From the NCBI RefSeq assembly GCF_022538055.1, contig NZ_JAKZAM010000006.1, forward strand, positions 1-64,000: a DNA stretch of 64,000 nt, in the 5' to 3' direction. Below, piece after piece: positions 17,043 through 25,668 of the stretch (its first letter is position 1; the number at the start of each line of letters is the position of its first letter). Origin of the DNA: Cognataquiflexum nitidum (GTDB taxonomy: Bacteria; Bacteroidota; Bacteroidia; Cytophagales; Cyclobacteriaceae). Both the position numbers and the translations under genes were made by a program. The notes under the pieces were generated by a model. The model was not told where the DNA came from and searched no databases. It was given only the letters and a program-made list of their open reading frames with translations.

Positions 17043-18359
17043 TTATTTTTTGGTAAGCACAAAATTTCCGGCACCTTGCTTCAGGGTCATCTCGTTGGAC
17101 TCCGGATTGAATTCCAAGGTCAGTCCAGCAGGGGTAAATATAAAAACATTCTCTTCTTTATACTCTAATGAGAATTTGGGTTGGCCTGTAGCCTGTCCGA
17201 TCAGCGTTGTATTTTCTTTGGTAATGGTCACTTCCAAAGGAAAAGAAGGGCTTCCATACACACCTAGATATGGATCCAAATCTTCTGACTTGAGGGTATT
17301 GGCGGAGAAGGTCGGAATGGCATATTCTTTCCCAAAATACGCACTCAAAACCGCAATGGCAGCTTGGTTTGGGTCATAGCTGGATCCGTTGACAGCCATG
17401 GCAAAGGCAAGTTTTTGTTCCGGAAAATAACTCAGCATGGATTTGAATTCGTCAATACCGCCTGTATGTCCAAACGACATCTTATCATAGAATGGTATTG
17501 CAAACATTCCCCTGCCAAAATTATCTTTCAACTCCATCATCAAAGCAAGACTTGTGGAAGAAATAATTTCCCCTGCAAAAAGGCCTTCAATAAATTTTGT
17601 AAGATCTTCTGTAGTGGAGACAATAGCTCCTGCACCCAAAGGAATTGACATGTCTGTCTCTGTTTCTTTCTCCCATTTCCCTACAAATTTGTAAGAATAG
17701 GATTCCTGAGACGCTATGGCAGTCCTTTGTCCCACATAAGTATCGTCGAGCTGTAAGGGCCCAGTGATGTGTTTTTTGAGAAGATCCGGATAAGGCTGCC
17801 TGTAAATGTCTTCCAATATCCAAGTCAGCAGGACATAATTGGAGTTGCTGTAATCGGCTTTGGAGTCAGGTTCAAAGTCGCTTCCTCCTTCTTTTATGAT
17901 ATCATAAAGTCCCTTTCTGGACTTATTCTGTGTATTCCAAGTCAAGTAATCAGGTCTTGAAGTAATGCTTTGGATACCACTTCTATGGTTCAATAAATGG
18001 CTGATGCTGATGTTGGAGGCATTTTCTATTTCCGGAAAGAACTTGTCAATTTTTTGGTCAAGGCTGATTTTACCTTCTTCCGTAGCTTTCATTATCAAAG
18101 CTGAGGTAAACATCTTCGTGATAGATCCAACCCGGTATTTTGTAGCAGAAGTGGCAGGGACATTGGCCGCGACATCAGCAAAACCAAAGGCTTTTTGATA
18201 GACTACTTTGCCCTCATGGGAGAGGGTGACGGAGCCCATCATTTTCTGATTGTCAGCCAAAGTTTGAAAATATTGGTCGAGCTTGGCTTTATCGAAGTTT
18301 TGGGCAAGCAGACTTTGAAATAAAAGGAGAGCAATTATGGTTGATAATAATTTTGCCAT
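17043..18359 (-). CDS. Class C beta-lactamase-fold serine hydrolase
   Basis: A 438-residue secreted protein with signal peptide residues 1-19 (QSLLAQ). The class C beta-lactamase/DD-peptidase/esterase fold is shown by SITK (S79-K82), the tyrosine motif YSNSN near residue 170, and HTGG (FGHTGGIDEF) in place of KTG. The C-terminal third is a small beta domain, common in esterase-like members. Such proteins in Bacteroidota are usually peptidases or esterases and seldom resistance enzymes. Terminator-like hairpins on both sides suggest a single-gene unit. Confidence 0.87.
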   Translation of the reverse strand: MAKLLSTIIALLLFQSLLAQNFDKAKLDQYFQTLADNQKMMGSVTLSHEGKVVYQKAFGFADVAANVPATSATKYRVGSITKMFTSALIMKATEEGKISLDQKIDKFFPEIENASNISISHLLNHRSGIQSITSRPDYLTWNTQNKSRKGLYDIIKEGGSDFEPDSKADYSNSNYVLLTWILEDIYRQPYPDLLKKHITGPLQLDDTYVGQRTAIASQESYSYKFVGKWEKETETDMSIPLGAGAIVSTTEDLTKFIEGLFAGEIISSTSLALMMELKDNFGRGMFAIPFYDKMSFGHTGGIDEFKSMLSYFPEQKLAFAMAVNGSSYDPNQAAIAVLSAYFGKEYAIPTFSANTLKSEDLDPYLGVYGSPSFPLEVTITKENTTLIGQATGQPKFSLEYKEENVFIFTPAGLTLEFNPESNEMTLKQGAGNFVLTKK

Positions 18360-18427
18360 GATGACTTATCTTTTGATATAAATGGTTCTTTTAAGACCTT
18401 AAGTTACTTGAAGAAATCCAATTAAAC

Positions 18428-18463
18428 CCAAAAACCCCATACCAAATCGGTACAGGGTTTGGG
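18428..18463 (-). terminator. Probable terminator of the TonB-type receptor gene
   Basis: An imperfect hairpin pairs CCCAAAAACCC with GGGTTTGGG around a smaller ATACC/GGTAC stem, 6 bp after the receptor's stop codon. The T-run is weak. Confidence 0.5.
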
Positions 18464-18468
18464 ATTGT

Positions 18469-20904
18469 TTAATTATCCAACCTGTTTCTTTCTTCTGTGC
18501 TGCCGCTTCTGTTGGAGATTTTGAAATTCTCTCCTTTGGCAAACTTATACCTCAAGGTAAATCTTACACCCTGATTGCTTCTATATTGCTGGAATTTGGT
18601 GTCAATATTATCAAATGCCACTGCGGCATTGATGACCTGAGTTCGGAAAAGATCCGTTCCGTTGACCGTGATACTTAGCTTGTCTTTCATCAGGTTTTTT
18701 GAAATTCCTGCATCTACCCATCCAAATCCCTTGATGGCAGCTTGGCCATATTGGGAAGGGCCGATATACATGGCCATCAACTCTCCCCTAAATCCCGCAG
18801 GCAAGTTGAAGGTATGCTGCGTCCTGAGGGTCAGGGAAGTTTGCGAAACATCTAGCAATGCATCTCCGATCATGGATTTCCAGCGGGCATTGTTTACCTG
18901 TACCATGTTGCTGGTATTCCACCATTTCCTGATTTCTACCGGAATCATTGCCCTGAAATTCCAGTTTTGGGATTTATCCAGATTGGCTGTGTAGGTGGTT
19001 GTGGTTCTTGTTTCCTCATCCTGAGTGAATATTTGTTGGAACACATCTGTGGTCAAAGAATATCCCAAAGTAAATTGGTACTGGCCTTTGACGACATGGT
19101 TCATTTCGAGGTTGTTAGAGTATTGTGGTCTGAGGTGAGGATTTCCCTGCTCGGTAGTCAGGGGATCGATATAGAAGACGAAAGGATTGAGCAAGCGGTA
19201 ATTTGGTCTATTGATCCTTCTGTTGGCATTGTAGATGATTTGGTAATTTTTGCTTACTTCTTGCTGTACAAATAGACTTGGGAATAGGTCTAAGTAGTTT
19301 TGCTTATCTACTCTTTCCAAGGTTACTGAGTTTCCGGTGATGTCGGAATATTCTGTTCTCAAACCTACCTGATAGCTCACTTTCTCAGAAAATTTGCTTT
19401 TGTAAGTGGCATAGGCAGCGAGGACATTTTCTTCATAAATGAATTTGTTGGAATTGGGATCCTGTTCAAAAGGCTCTTCTTCAACTGCTTTGCTGAGGTC
19501 GAGGTCATTATCTGATTTGACCCAACTCCCTTTGAGCCCTGTTTCCAAAACCCTCCCTTTGCCAAGGGGTCTGGTAAAATCAACTTTTGCGGTGAAGATG
19601 TTATAATCCATCTCATTGAGCGTAAAGATATAGTCTCTGGCAGCCGTTGGCTCATTGTCATTGATCCATCTATTGTTTGAAAGCAAAGAACTGGAATTGG
19701 ATATCATTTTGGTATAATCCACGTCGGTGGTAAATTTTGTCCCAAGTGTATCTAAAAGACCCACATAATGGAAGTTTCCGAAAATCCTTTTGTTATTGCT
19801 TTCACCGTCATTGTTTGACCTTAGAAAGAAGAGGTCTTCTGTTCCAGGATTGTTGATTTCGGTATATGACTTGCCATCATTTTCACCATTGTAATCAGAA
19901 GCCTGTATATTGATGCCCACGCTGTGTTTGTCATTGATCTCATAATCTGTCCCACCGTTGAAAAAGAGGCTTTTGTTGATTGTAGTAATTTGACTGCTTT
20001 GGTCAAAGTTTGAGATTCCTTCTTCCAACCGGAAGTTTCTATTGATACTGATATCGTTTAAGAAATTGAATTCATTGTAATTTAAGTTGGCCGTATTGGT
20101 CCATTTTCCTTTTTTCACATTCAATGCGATTCCTGCATTGGGTCCGAAAATACCATTGTACATGCCACCGGTCTGAATATTCCCAAAGATGCCATCTAGG
20201 TTATTTTTTTTCAACCTGATATTGATCAGCCCGGCAGTACCCTCGGCATCAAATTTTGAAGTAGGGTTATTGATGATTTCTATACTTTTGATATTGTCAG
20301 CCGGCATGGACCGGAGGAAGTTGGCAAGGTCATTAGCAGACATATAGGTCTGACGGTCATTGATCATGACAGTCACACCCGGACGCCCGTTGAGGTTGAT
20401 ATTGTCATTTTCATCGACATACACACCGGGAGATCTTCCGATTACATCTAGGGCGGTATTTCCATCTGCCATAACAGTGCCTTCGACATTGATGGTGGTC
20501 TTGTCCGCTTCGACAATGATGTCGGGTCTAGTGGACCTTACAGTGACTTCTTCAAGGTTTCCTGCTTCTTCCGTTAAGGCGATTGCTCCGAATTCTTTGT
20601 TGGTTCCCACCTTGATTTCAAATTCTTCTGATTTGAAAGTTTCAAAACCTATGGAAGATACCACAAGCTGTACTTTTCCGGATCTAGCCGTTTCAATGAG
20701 AAATTCACCTGAGTCGCCTGTCACGGCTCCTGTGATCAAGGTCCCTGTCTGCGCTTCCACAAGTGCAACATTGACAAATGGAAGTGATTCTCCTTTTTGA
20801 CCCTTAACCTGTCCGGTTATGAGGGCGACATCTTTTGCTGCAAGGTTGCTTAATCCCAAAAAGAAGAAAAAGAAGACTGTAAAAATCTGAATTGAAATTT
20901 TCAT
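18469..20904 (-). CDS. TonB-dependent receptor family outer membrane protein
   Basis: An 811-residue outer membrane protein. The signal peptide ends near LAAKD. Residues about 25-105 form a carboxypeptidase-regulatory-like beta-sandwich (ALITGQVKGQKGESLPFVNV), and residues about 115-230 a plug domain (EEVTVRSTRPDIIVEADKTT, GVTVMINDRQTYMSANDLAN). The rest is a beta barrel of the Bacteroidota OMP type (NRRINRPNYRLLNPFVFYID). The barrel and plug order fit TonB-dependent receptors that lack a SusD partner. No transport substrate is evident from the context, since no SusD-like gene or regulator is adjacent. The C-terminus ends in a short polar tail instead of a terminal aromatic. Confidence 0.88.
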   Translation of the reverse strand: MKISIQIFTVFFFFFLGLSNLAAKDVALITGQVKGQKGESLPFVNVALVEAQTGTLITGAVTGDSGEFLIETARSGKVQLVVSSIGFETFKSEEFEIKVGTNKEFGAIALTEEAGNLEEVTVRSTRPDIIVEADKTTINVEGTVMADGNTALDVIGRSPGVYVDENDNINLNGRPGVTVMINDRQTYMSANDLANFLRSMPADNIKSIEIINNPTSKFDAEGTAGLINIRLKKNNLDGIFGNIQTGGMYNGIFGPNAGIALNVKKGKWTNTANLNYNEFNFLNDISINRNFRLEEGISNFDQSSQITTINKSLFFNGGTDYEINDKHSVGINIQASDYNGENDGKSYTEINNPGTEDLFFLRSNNDGESNNKRIFGNFHYVGLLDTLGTKFTTDVDYTKMISNSSSLLSNNRWINDNEPTAARDYIFTLNEMDYNIFTAKVDFTRPLGKGRVLETGLKGSWVKSDNDLDLSKAVEEEPFEQDPNSNKFIYEENVLAAYATYKSKFSEKVSYQVGLRTEYSDITGNSVTLERVDKQNYLDLFPSLFVQQEVSKNYQIIYNANRRINRPNYRLLNPFVFYIDPLTTEQGNPHLRPQYSNNLEMNHVVKGQYQFTLGYSLTTDVFQQIFTQDEETRTTTTYTANLDKSQNWNFRAMIPVEIRKWWNTSNMVQVNNARWKSMIGDALLDVSQTSLTLRTQHTFNLPAGFRGELMAMYIGPSQYGQAAIKGFGWVDAGISKNLMKDKLSITVNGTDLFRTQVINAAVAFDNIDTKFQQYRSNQGVRFTLRYKFAKGENFKISNRSGSTEERNRLDN

Positions 20905-21071
20905 TGTAATTGGTTGGTTTAGTTTTCTTATGCTGTACCAACCTTATTGAAAAATGAATGCCAATAACCAGAAAAAACATTAATACACTGATTTTCAATT
21001 AGTTAAAATATATCTACAATGCCATACCTGTACAGTACCGTACACAAAGATCGTTCGATAGGAGTACAAAA

Positions 21072-21101
21072 AAAGCCTTGGAAGGTTAGTTCCAAGGCTT
21101 T
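21072..21101 (-). terminator. Rho-independent terminator of superoxide dismutase gene
   Basis: A 12-bp stem AAAGCCTTGGAA/TTCCAAGGCTTT with a 6-nt loop is followed on the minus strand by seven T. It starts about 20 bp after the sod stop codon. Confidence 0.9.
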
Positions 21102-21122
21102 ATTTTTATTTGGACTTTATCA

Positions 21123-21728
21123 TTATTTTGCCGCAGCGTATCTTTTTGCCACTTCCTCCCAGTTGATTACATTCCAGAAAGCAGCTACATAGTCAGGTCT
21201 TCTGTTTTGATAATTCAGGTAATAGGCATGTTCCCATACATCAAGACCAAGGATTGGGGTTCCAGGGCATTCGGTCACATCCATCAATGGATTGTCCTGA
21301 TTTGGAGATGAACATACACAAAGTTCCTTTTTGGTATCCACACAAAGCCAAGCCCATCCTGAACCAAAACGGGTCGCGGCAGCTTTGGCAAACTCTTCTT
21401 TGAATTTGTCAAAAGAGCCGAATTTTGCGTCGATGGCAGCACCGATTTCTCCTGAAGGATTTCCTCCACCATTAGGTTTCATGATGGTCCAAAACAGGCT
21501 GTGGTTATAATGTCCCCCCCCGTTATTTCTAACAGCAGCATTACTACCTGCTACTTTCATCAATTCTTCGATGCTCTTGTTTTCCAGGTCAGTTCCTGTA
21601 ATAGCATTGTTAAGGTTAGTAACGTAAGCATTGTGGTGCTTACCATGGTGGATTTCCATGGTTTTGGTGTCGACATGCGGCTCAAGCGCATTGAAATCAT
21701 AAGGAAGTTTTGGAAGTTCAAAAGCCAT
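21123..21728 (-). CDS. Superoxide dismutase (Mn/Fe family)
   Basis: A 201-residue enzyme converting superoxide to hydrogen peroxide and oxygen. Metal ligands are seen in [12 protein letters not shown] (His), [11 protein letters not shown] (His) and [15 protein letters not shown] (Asp and His). Gly-rich GGGHYNH without the Gln of iron enzymes, together with Gln in [10 protein letters not shown], is the pattern of Mn-type or cambialistic enzymes. There is no signal peptide, so it is cytoplasmic. Length is normal. It has its own strong terminator; no adjacent gene is obviously co-transcribed. Confidence 0.95.
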   Translation of the reverse strand: MAFELPKLPYDFNALEPHVDTKTMEIHHGKHHNAYVTNLNNAITGTDLENKSIEELMKVAGSNAAVRNNGGGHYNHSLFWTIMKPNGGGNPSGEIGAAIDAKFGSFDKFKEEFAKAAATRFGSGWAWLCVDTKKELCVCSSPNQDNPLMDVTECPGTPILGLDVWEHAYYLNYQNRRPDYVAAFWNVINWEEVAKRYAAAK

Positions 21729-21833
21729 TATTATAAAGGTTTATGGTTAAACATAAATTGTGAAATTCAATAGTCTCGTACCTAGGATCAACCAAATTGG
21801 ATTTAAAAAGGTTCTAAAAAGCCTTAAAATCGG

Positions 21834-22277
21834 TCAATTTCTTAATTTTTTGAAGAATTTATCTAAAAGTTCCTTGGATTCTTCTGCCATAAGTCCATTT
21901 GTCACCTTTGTTTTGGGATGCAAAAGGTCTTCAGTTAATCTTGAAAATCCTCTTTTTGGGTCGGAAGCTCCATAATGAAGCTCACCTAACTGTGCCCAAA
22001 AACAAGCTCCTGCACACATGGCACAAGGCTCGAGGGTTACATACATTTTGCATTCTGTCAGGTATTTTGCACCCAAGGCGTTTGCGGCGGCAGTGATTGC
22101 CAGGATTTCTGCATGGGCAGTCACATCGGTGAGTTTTTCGGTTTGGTTATAGGCTTTGGCAATAATTTTATTTCTGCACACAATGATGGCCCCTACGGGA
22201 ATTTCGCCATCCTCAAAAGCAAGTTTGGCGAGTTTCATTGCTTCATTCATAAAGTATGCATCTGTATATAGTTCCAT
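21834..22277 (-). CDS. tadA: tRNA adenosine deaminase TadA-type nucleoside deaminase
   Basis: A 147-residue zinc-dependent deaminase. The catalytic motif is HAEILAI (His ligand, Glu proton shuttle) and the two cysteine ligands lie in LEPCAMCAGAC. The region FWAQLGELHYGASDPKRG is close to TadA, which makes inosine at position 34 of tRNA-Arg. Guanine deaminases share the same fold, but the PCxMCxGA context and length favour TadA. It appears to be a single gene; a minus-strand TATTTTTG box (22292-22299) 15 nt upstream may be its promoter, though it overlaps a terminator T-run. Confidence 0.88.
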   Translation of the reverse strand: MELYTDAYFMNEAMKLAKLAFEDGEIPVGAIIVCRNKIIAKAYNQTEKLTDVTAHAEILAITAAANALGAKYLTECKMYVTLEPCAMCAGACFWAQLGELHYGASDPKRGFSRLTEDLLHPKTKVTNGLMAEESKELLDKFFKKLRN

Positions 22278-22301
22278 TTTTATGCTTTATTCAAAAATAA
22301 A

Positions 22302-22335
22302 AATGGCGTAGATTTATTTCAAAACCTACGCCATT
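22302..22335 (-). terminator. Rho-independent terminator of the PiT-like gene
   Basis: A 10-bp stem AATGGCGTAG/CTACGCCATT with a 14-nt loop is followed on the minus strand by TTTTTATTTTTG. It lies 20 bp after the stop of the gene at 22355. Confidence 0.85.
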
Positions 22336-22354
22336 ACTTTGCTATTTGAATTAT

Positions 22355-23485
22355 TTACCTGAAGTAATCAAATACCTCATTTCTTACTCCTTCATTGATG
22401 ATCAATGCCATGACCAAAGATACAAGCAAGCCTATACCTGCTTTGGTGAGGTCTTTTCTGGTCAGGTACAAGGCCTGCATGATATTTAATTTTCTTTTTT
22501 CAAGTTTTTTGGATTTTGCCAAAGCGATGGCTATTTCCCTTCCACCCAATAAACCGATGAAAACCCAGGTTGTACTCATTGGGATATTGTTGGCCATTTT
22601 GAAATAGAATAAGATAATCGCATAAACCAAGTCAACTAAAGTAGCAGCTCTTACATCAGTTACCCTGGTTTTTTCATTGACCACTGACTGAATCCTGTCT
22701 CCTTTCATATAGAACAAAAATCCCAAGCCAATGAAAATAAAACCGGCAAAAGCGATGAATTCCCAGACATTCAAACTCCTTGGAAGAAAAACTGCAATAT
22801 TGGCGGCATCCTGCATGATCCAAACTCCCCAAAGAATACCCGAGGTGATCCACTGTAGGACGGACCAATATGGTTTGGGTTTTCCTTTAAGGTATGTCTC
22901 TACAAATTTTTCAAGAATAAACCATACCGCAATTGCCAAGGTAAATGCAAGCAAGTAACCGATAAAAGACTTCTTCGTCACGTCTACGATTGTTCCTGCT
23001 TTATAGGTAAAGACATTCAATAACAAGAACGTGGTAGAAACGGGCATCCTCAATCTAGTCATGACCAAAAGTACGATCGGTGCCGCAAGTTGGAGGAATA
23101 CAAAACTTTCCGGGGCTTTTTCCAATCCCGGTACCATTAATCTCTGGTAGCTGACGTCACCGTTATAAGTAAACCAGCTGTAAGTGACCACAGCCAAAAA
23201 AATCAACCCCATAAATAACCAAAGCCAGTACCACTTTCGATTCTGGTTGGAAGCAATGAATGTTCCGATAGTCTGAATGCTGTCATTGGCAATCGCAGAA
23301 TAGGCCGCCAAGATAAACCCAAACCACATGGCCCAATATGTATAAGGAGAAATGACTCCTGCTATGGAAATTAATATACAAATTGTGACTAAAAATGTTC
23401 TTTCTTTCTTTGTAAAATCAAAAAGTGAATAGGCTGCTTTGGACAGGGCATCCTGATTTATATTTTGGTCTTTAAGCTTAGCCAT
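22355..23485 (-). CDS. Polytopic membrane protein, probably PiT-related transporter
   Basis: A 376-residue protein with about nine or ten hydrophobic segments. Features recall inorganic phosphate (PiT) transporters: NDSIQTIGTFIASNQN near the N-terminus resembles the duplicated GANDxxNxxGT motif, WIMQDAANIAVFLPR resembles its second copy, and PVSTTFLLLNV and PMSTTWVFIGLLGG resemble the P(V/I)STTH segments. The matches are degenerate and the length is shorter than typical PiT. It is divergent from a sodium/phosphate symporter gene, which supports phosphate or another oxyanion. A good promoter lies 30 nt upstream and a strong terminator downstream, so it is a single-gene unit. Confidence 0.65.
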   Translation of the reverse strand: MAKLKDQNINQDALSKAAYSLFDFTKKERTFLVTICILISIAGVISPYTYWAMWFGFILAAYSAIANDSIQTIGTFIASNQNRKWYWLWLFMGLIFLAVVTYSWFTYNGDVSYQRLMVPGLEKAPESFVFLQLAAPIVLLVMTRLRMPVSTTFLLLNVFTYKAGTIVDVTKKSFIGYLLAFTLAIAVWFILEKFVETYLKGKPKPYWSVLQWITSGILWGVWIMQDAANIAVFLPRSLNVWEFIAFAGFIFIGLGFLFYMKGDRIQSVVNEKTRVTDVRAATLVDLVYAIILFYFKMANNIPMSTTWVFIGLLGGREIAIALAKSKKLEKRKLNIMQALYLTRKDLTKAGIGLLVSLVMALIINEGVRNEVFDYFR

Positions 23486-23516
23486 GTTGGATATGGGTGA
23501 AAGATTTTTTCCGCTG

Positions 23517-23545
23517 CAAATTTAAAGAAGTTTATTTGGTGTCAA
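23517..23545 (-). promoter_or_regulatory. Promoter of the PiT-like gene
   Basis: Read on the minus strand, TTG (23545-23543) and TAAATTTG (23524-23517) are 18 bp apart, a good match to the Bacteroidota -33/-7 consensus, about 30 nt before the ATG at 23485. Confidence 0.65.
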
Positions 23546-23785
23546 TATTAACAAATTGTTAAGCAAGGCTACACTTTAAAGTCATATATTTGCTTTATAT
23601 TTTTAAAAATGGCCATGTTTCAGACTCAAATTACTTGATATAGGTCAAAAGAACAAAAAGGGCTACATTTTTTTGTATGGGTGAAGATTTGATTCCAAAA
23701 AATTTATTGTTAACAAAATATTCATCCTAAAAGCCGTTTTATTAATTTGCTTTACTTTTATTTTGCACCTAAATTAAAGGGAATT

Positions 23786-23804
23786 AACCCCTTAATGAGG
23801 GGTT
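23786..23804 (+). promoter_or_regulatory. Leader hairpin just before the Na/Pi symporter start
   Basis: A perfect 7-bp stem AACCCCT/AGGGGTT with a TAATG loop ends 8 nt before the ATG at 23813 and is followed by TTATATAA. A near -7 box (TATTTTG, about 23760-23766) upstream would put it within the 5' leader. It could limit translation initiation or act as a weak attenuator. Confidence 0.5.
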
Positions 23805-23812
23805 TTATATAA

Positions 23813-24988
23813 ATGACCGAACTCAGAGAAGCTAATCAAAAGTCCAACAAAGGATTGATAGTATTTCAAATGCTGTTGGCATTTGTTCTTTTTATGTTTT
23901 CTATTGATTTGCTGACCATGTCCATGGTCAAGTTAAACAATAACTTGGCCGAGGAACTTTTTCAGGCCACCAATAACCCATTTGTAGGACTTTTTGTAGG
24001 ATTATTGATTACTGCATTGGTGCAGAGCAGTTCCATGGTCACATCCATGATTGTAGCGGTAGTGGCCTCAGGAAACCTGACTTTGATGCAGGCTGTCCCA
24101 TTGGTCATGGGTGCAAATGTCGGGACTACCTTGACAAGTACCTTAGTGGCCTTCTCCTACATTATGAAAAAAGGGGAATTCAAGAGAGCACTTACTGCCG
24201 GTGTGGCACATGATATTTTCAATATACTTACTGTAATGATTCTATTTCCTTTGGAAATTTATCTTGGTTTTTTGAGTCGGTCAGCCTCATTTTTGACCAA
24301 TACATTTTTTGATGCTAATACGGAGTTTACAGGTGAATATACTTACAATGTGTTGTTTACCCGTCCATTAACGACCTGGCTGGTAGATTTCCTCAACAGT
24401 CCCATCATTGGTTTGATACTTTCTATTTTGCTTGTTTTCTTCTCCATAAAATTCTTGTCTGACACGGTATTTAGAACTTTTATTTCTACCAATTTTGAAA
24501 AAGTAAGCCGACAGATGTTCAAATTGCCCTATGTTTCTTTTATGTATGGGTTATTTTTCACTGCTGCGGTCCAATCAAGTACTGTTACGACTTCTTTGAT
24601 CGTGCCTGCAGTAGCCAATAGGAAAGTTTCTCTTTCCAAAGTTTTTCCATTTATTATTGGGGCTAACCTTGGTACCACCATTACAGCCGTCATTGCTTCT
24701 ATTTACAAGACTGAAGCAGCTATCAGCATCGCCATTGTACATATTCTGTTTAATTTCTTCGGGGCTTTGGTATTTTTGCCTTTTCCGGGACTCAGAAACA
24801 TTCCTGTCAAGCTGGCCACATTTCTGGGGGATCAATCTATAAAAAGAAAATTTGTTGGTGTTGCTTATATCCTGCTGACCTTTTTTATCATTCCTTTTAT
24901 TCTGATCTACTTCAATCAGGATGACAGTAGGGCCGGTAAAGATCAAGAATCAAATGTACCCCCCAAAACAGAACGTTATGTGGAGTAA
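23813..24988 (+). CDS. Na/Pi cotransporter family protein
   Basis: A 391-residue inner membrane protein with eight or more hydrophobic segments. The duplicated QSS motif that defines sodium/phosphate type II cotransporters is clear: LVQSSSMVTSMIVAVV with MGANVGTTLTS in the first half, and AVQSSTVTTSLIVPAV with IIGANLGTTITA in the second. It imports phosphate with sodium in characterised homologues. It lacks the C-terminal PhoU-like domain found in longer bacterial members. It faces the PiT-like gene head to head across a 327-bp region containing promoters for both. Confidence 0.9.
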   Translation: MTELREANQKSNKGLIVFQMLLAFVLFMFSIDLLTMSMVKLNNNLAEELFQATNNPFVGLFVGLLITALVQSSSMVTSMIVAVVASGNLTLMQAVPLVMGANVGTTLTSTLVAFSYIMKKGEFKRALTAGVAHDIFNILTVMILFPLEIYLGFLSRSASFLTNTFFDANTEFTGEYTYNVLFTRPLTTWLVDFLNSPIIGLILSILLVFFSIKFLSDTVFRTFISTNFEKVSRQMFKLPYVSFMYGLFFTAAVQSSTVTTSLIVPAVANRKVSLSKVFPFIIGANLGTTITAVIASIYKTEAAISIAIVHILFNFFGALVFLPFPGLRNIPVKLATFLGDQSIKRKFVGVAYILLTFFIIPFILIYFNQDDSRAGKDQESNVPPKTERYVE

Positions 24989-25001
24989 ATTCATATAAAA
25001 A

Positions 25002-25664
25002 TTATTCCCTTGCTGATTGGACTATCTGTACACCGGAACTAGTTCCTAGCCTATCTGCACCGGCCCTTATCAGCCCCATTGCCTGTTCAAATGTTTTTAT
25101 TCCCCCACTTGCTTTGATACCCACGGTACTTGGAAGGTTTTCCCGCATCAATTTGATGTGTTCTTCCTTGGCTCCTTCCGGAGCAAATCCTGTGGAGGTC
25201 TTTACATAATCGACTCCAGCATCTGCGCAGATTTGACAAGCCTGAATGATCTCAGAATGGCTGAGGTAAGCAGTTTCTAAGATAACTTTTAGTATTCTAT
25301 CTTGGTCATGGCAGACCTGCGAAAGCTTCGCCAGCTCTATCTTTGGCCAGTTCATTCCAGCCTTGAAAGCCGAAAGAGACCAAACAACATCTATCTCATC
25401 TGCCCCCATTTTGATGAGTTGTTCTGTTTCGAATATTTTTGTCTCGGTGAGGTTATACCCTAAAGGAAAACCCACGACAGAAACCAATTGAATGTCTGCA
25501 TCACCAATTTCCCTTTTGGCTTTTTTCACCCAAAAAGGAGGAACGCACACGCCCACAAATCCAAATTCTTTTGCCTCTTGGATGAGTTTCTCAATATCTG
25601 CATCTACTGTTTGGGCTTTTAAAACAGTTTGTTCAATGTATTTTTCTATTTTAATAAGGCTCAT
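25002..25664 (-). CDS. deoC: Deoxyribose-phosphate aldolase
   Basis: A 220-residue class I aldolase that cleaves 2-deoxyribose-5-phosphate to glyceraldehyde-3-phosphate and acetaldehyde in deoxynucleoside catabolism. The Schiff-base lysine is K155 in VDYVKTSTGF. The DeoC signatures FVGVCVPPFWVK, VVGFPLGYN, GADEIDVVW and VGIKASGGIKT appear in order. It starts 4 bp after the stop of the saccharopine-dehydrogenase-like gene on the same strand, so the two are probably one operon, although no metabolic link between them is obvious. No phosphopentomutase or nucleoside phosphorylase is nearby. Confidence 0.95.
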   Translation of the reverse strand: MSLIKIEKYIEQTVLKAQTVDADIEKLIQEAKEFGFVGVCVPPFWVKKAKREIGDADIQLVSVVGFPLGYNLTETKIFETEQLIKMGADEIDVVWSLSAFKAGMNWPKIELAKLSQVCHDQDRILKVILETAYLSHSEIIQACQICADAGVDYVKTSTGFAPEGAKEEHIKLMRENLPSTVGIKASGGIKTFEQAMGLIRAGADRLGTSSGVQIVQSARE

Positions 25665-25668
25665 TTGG

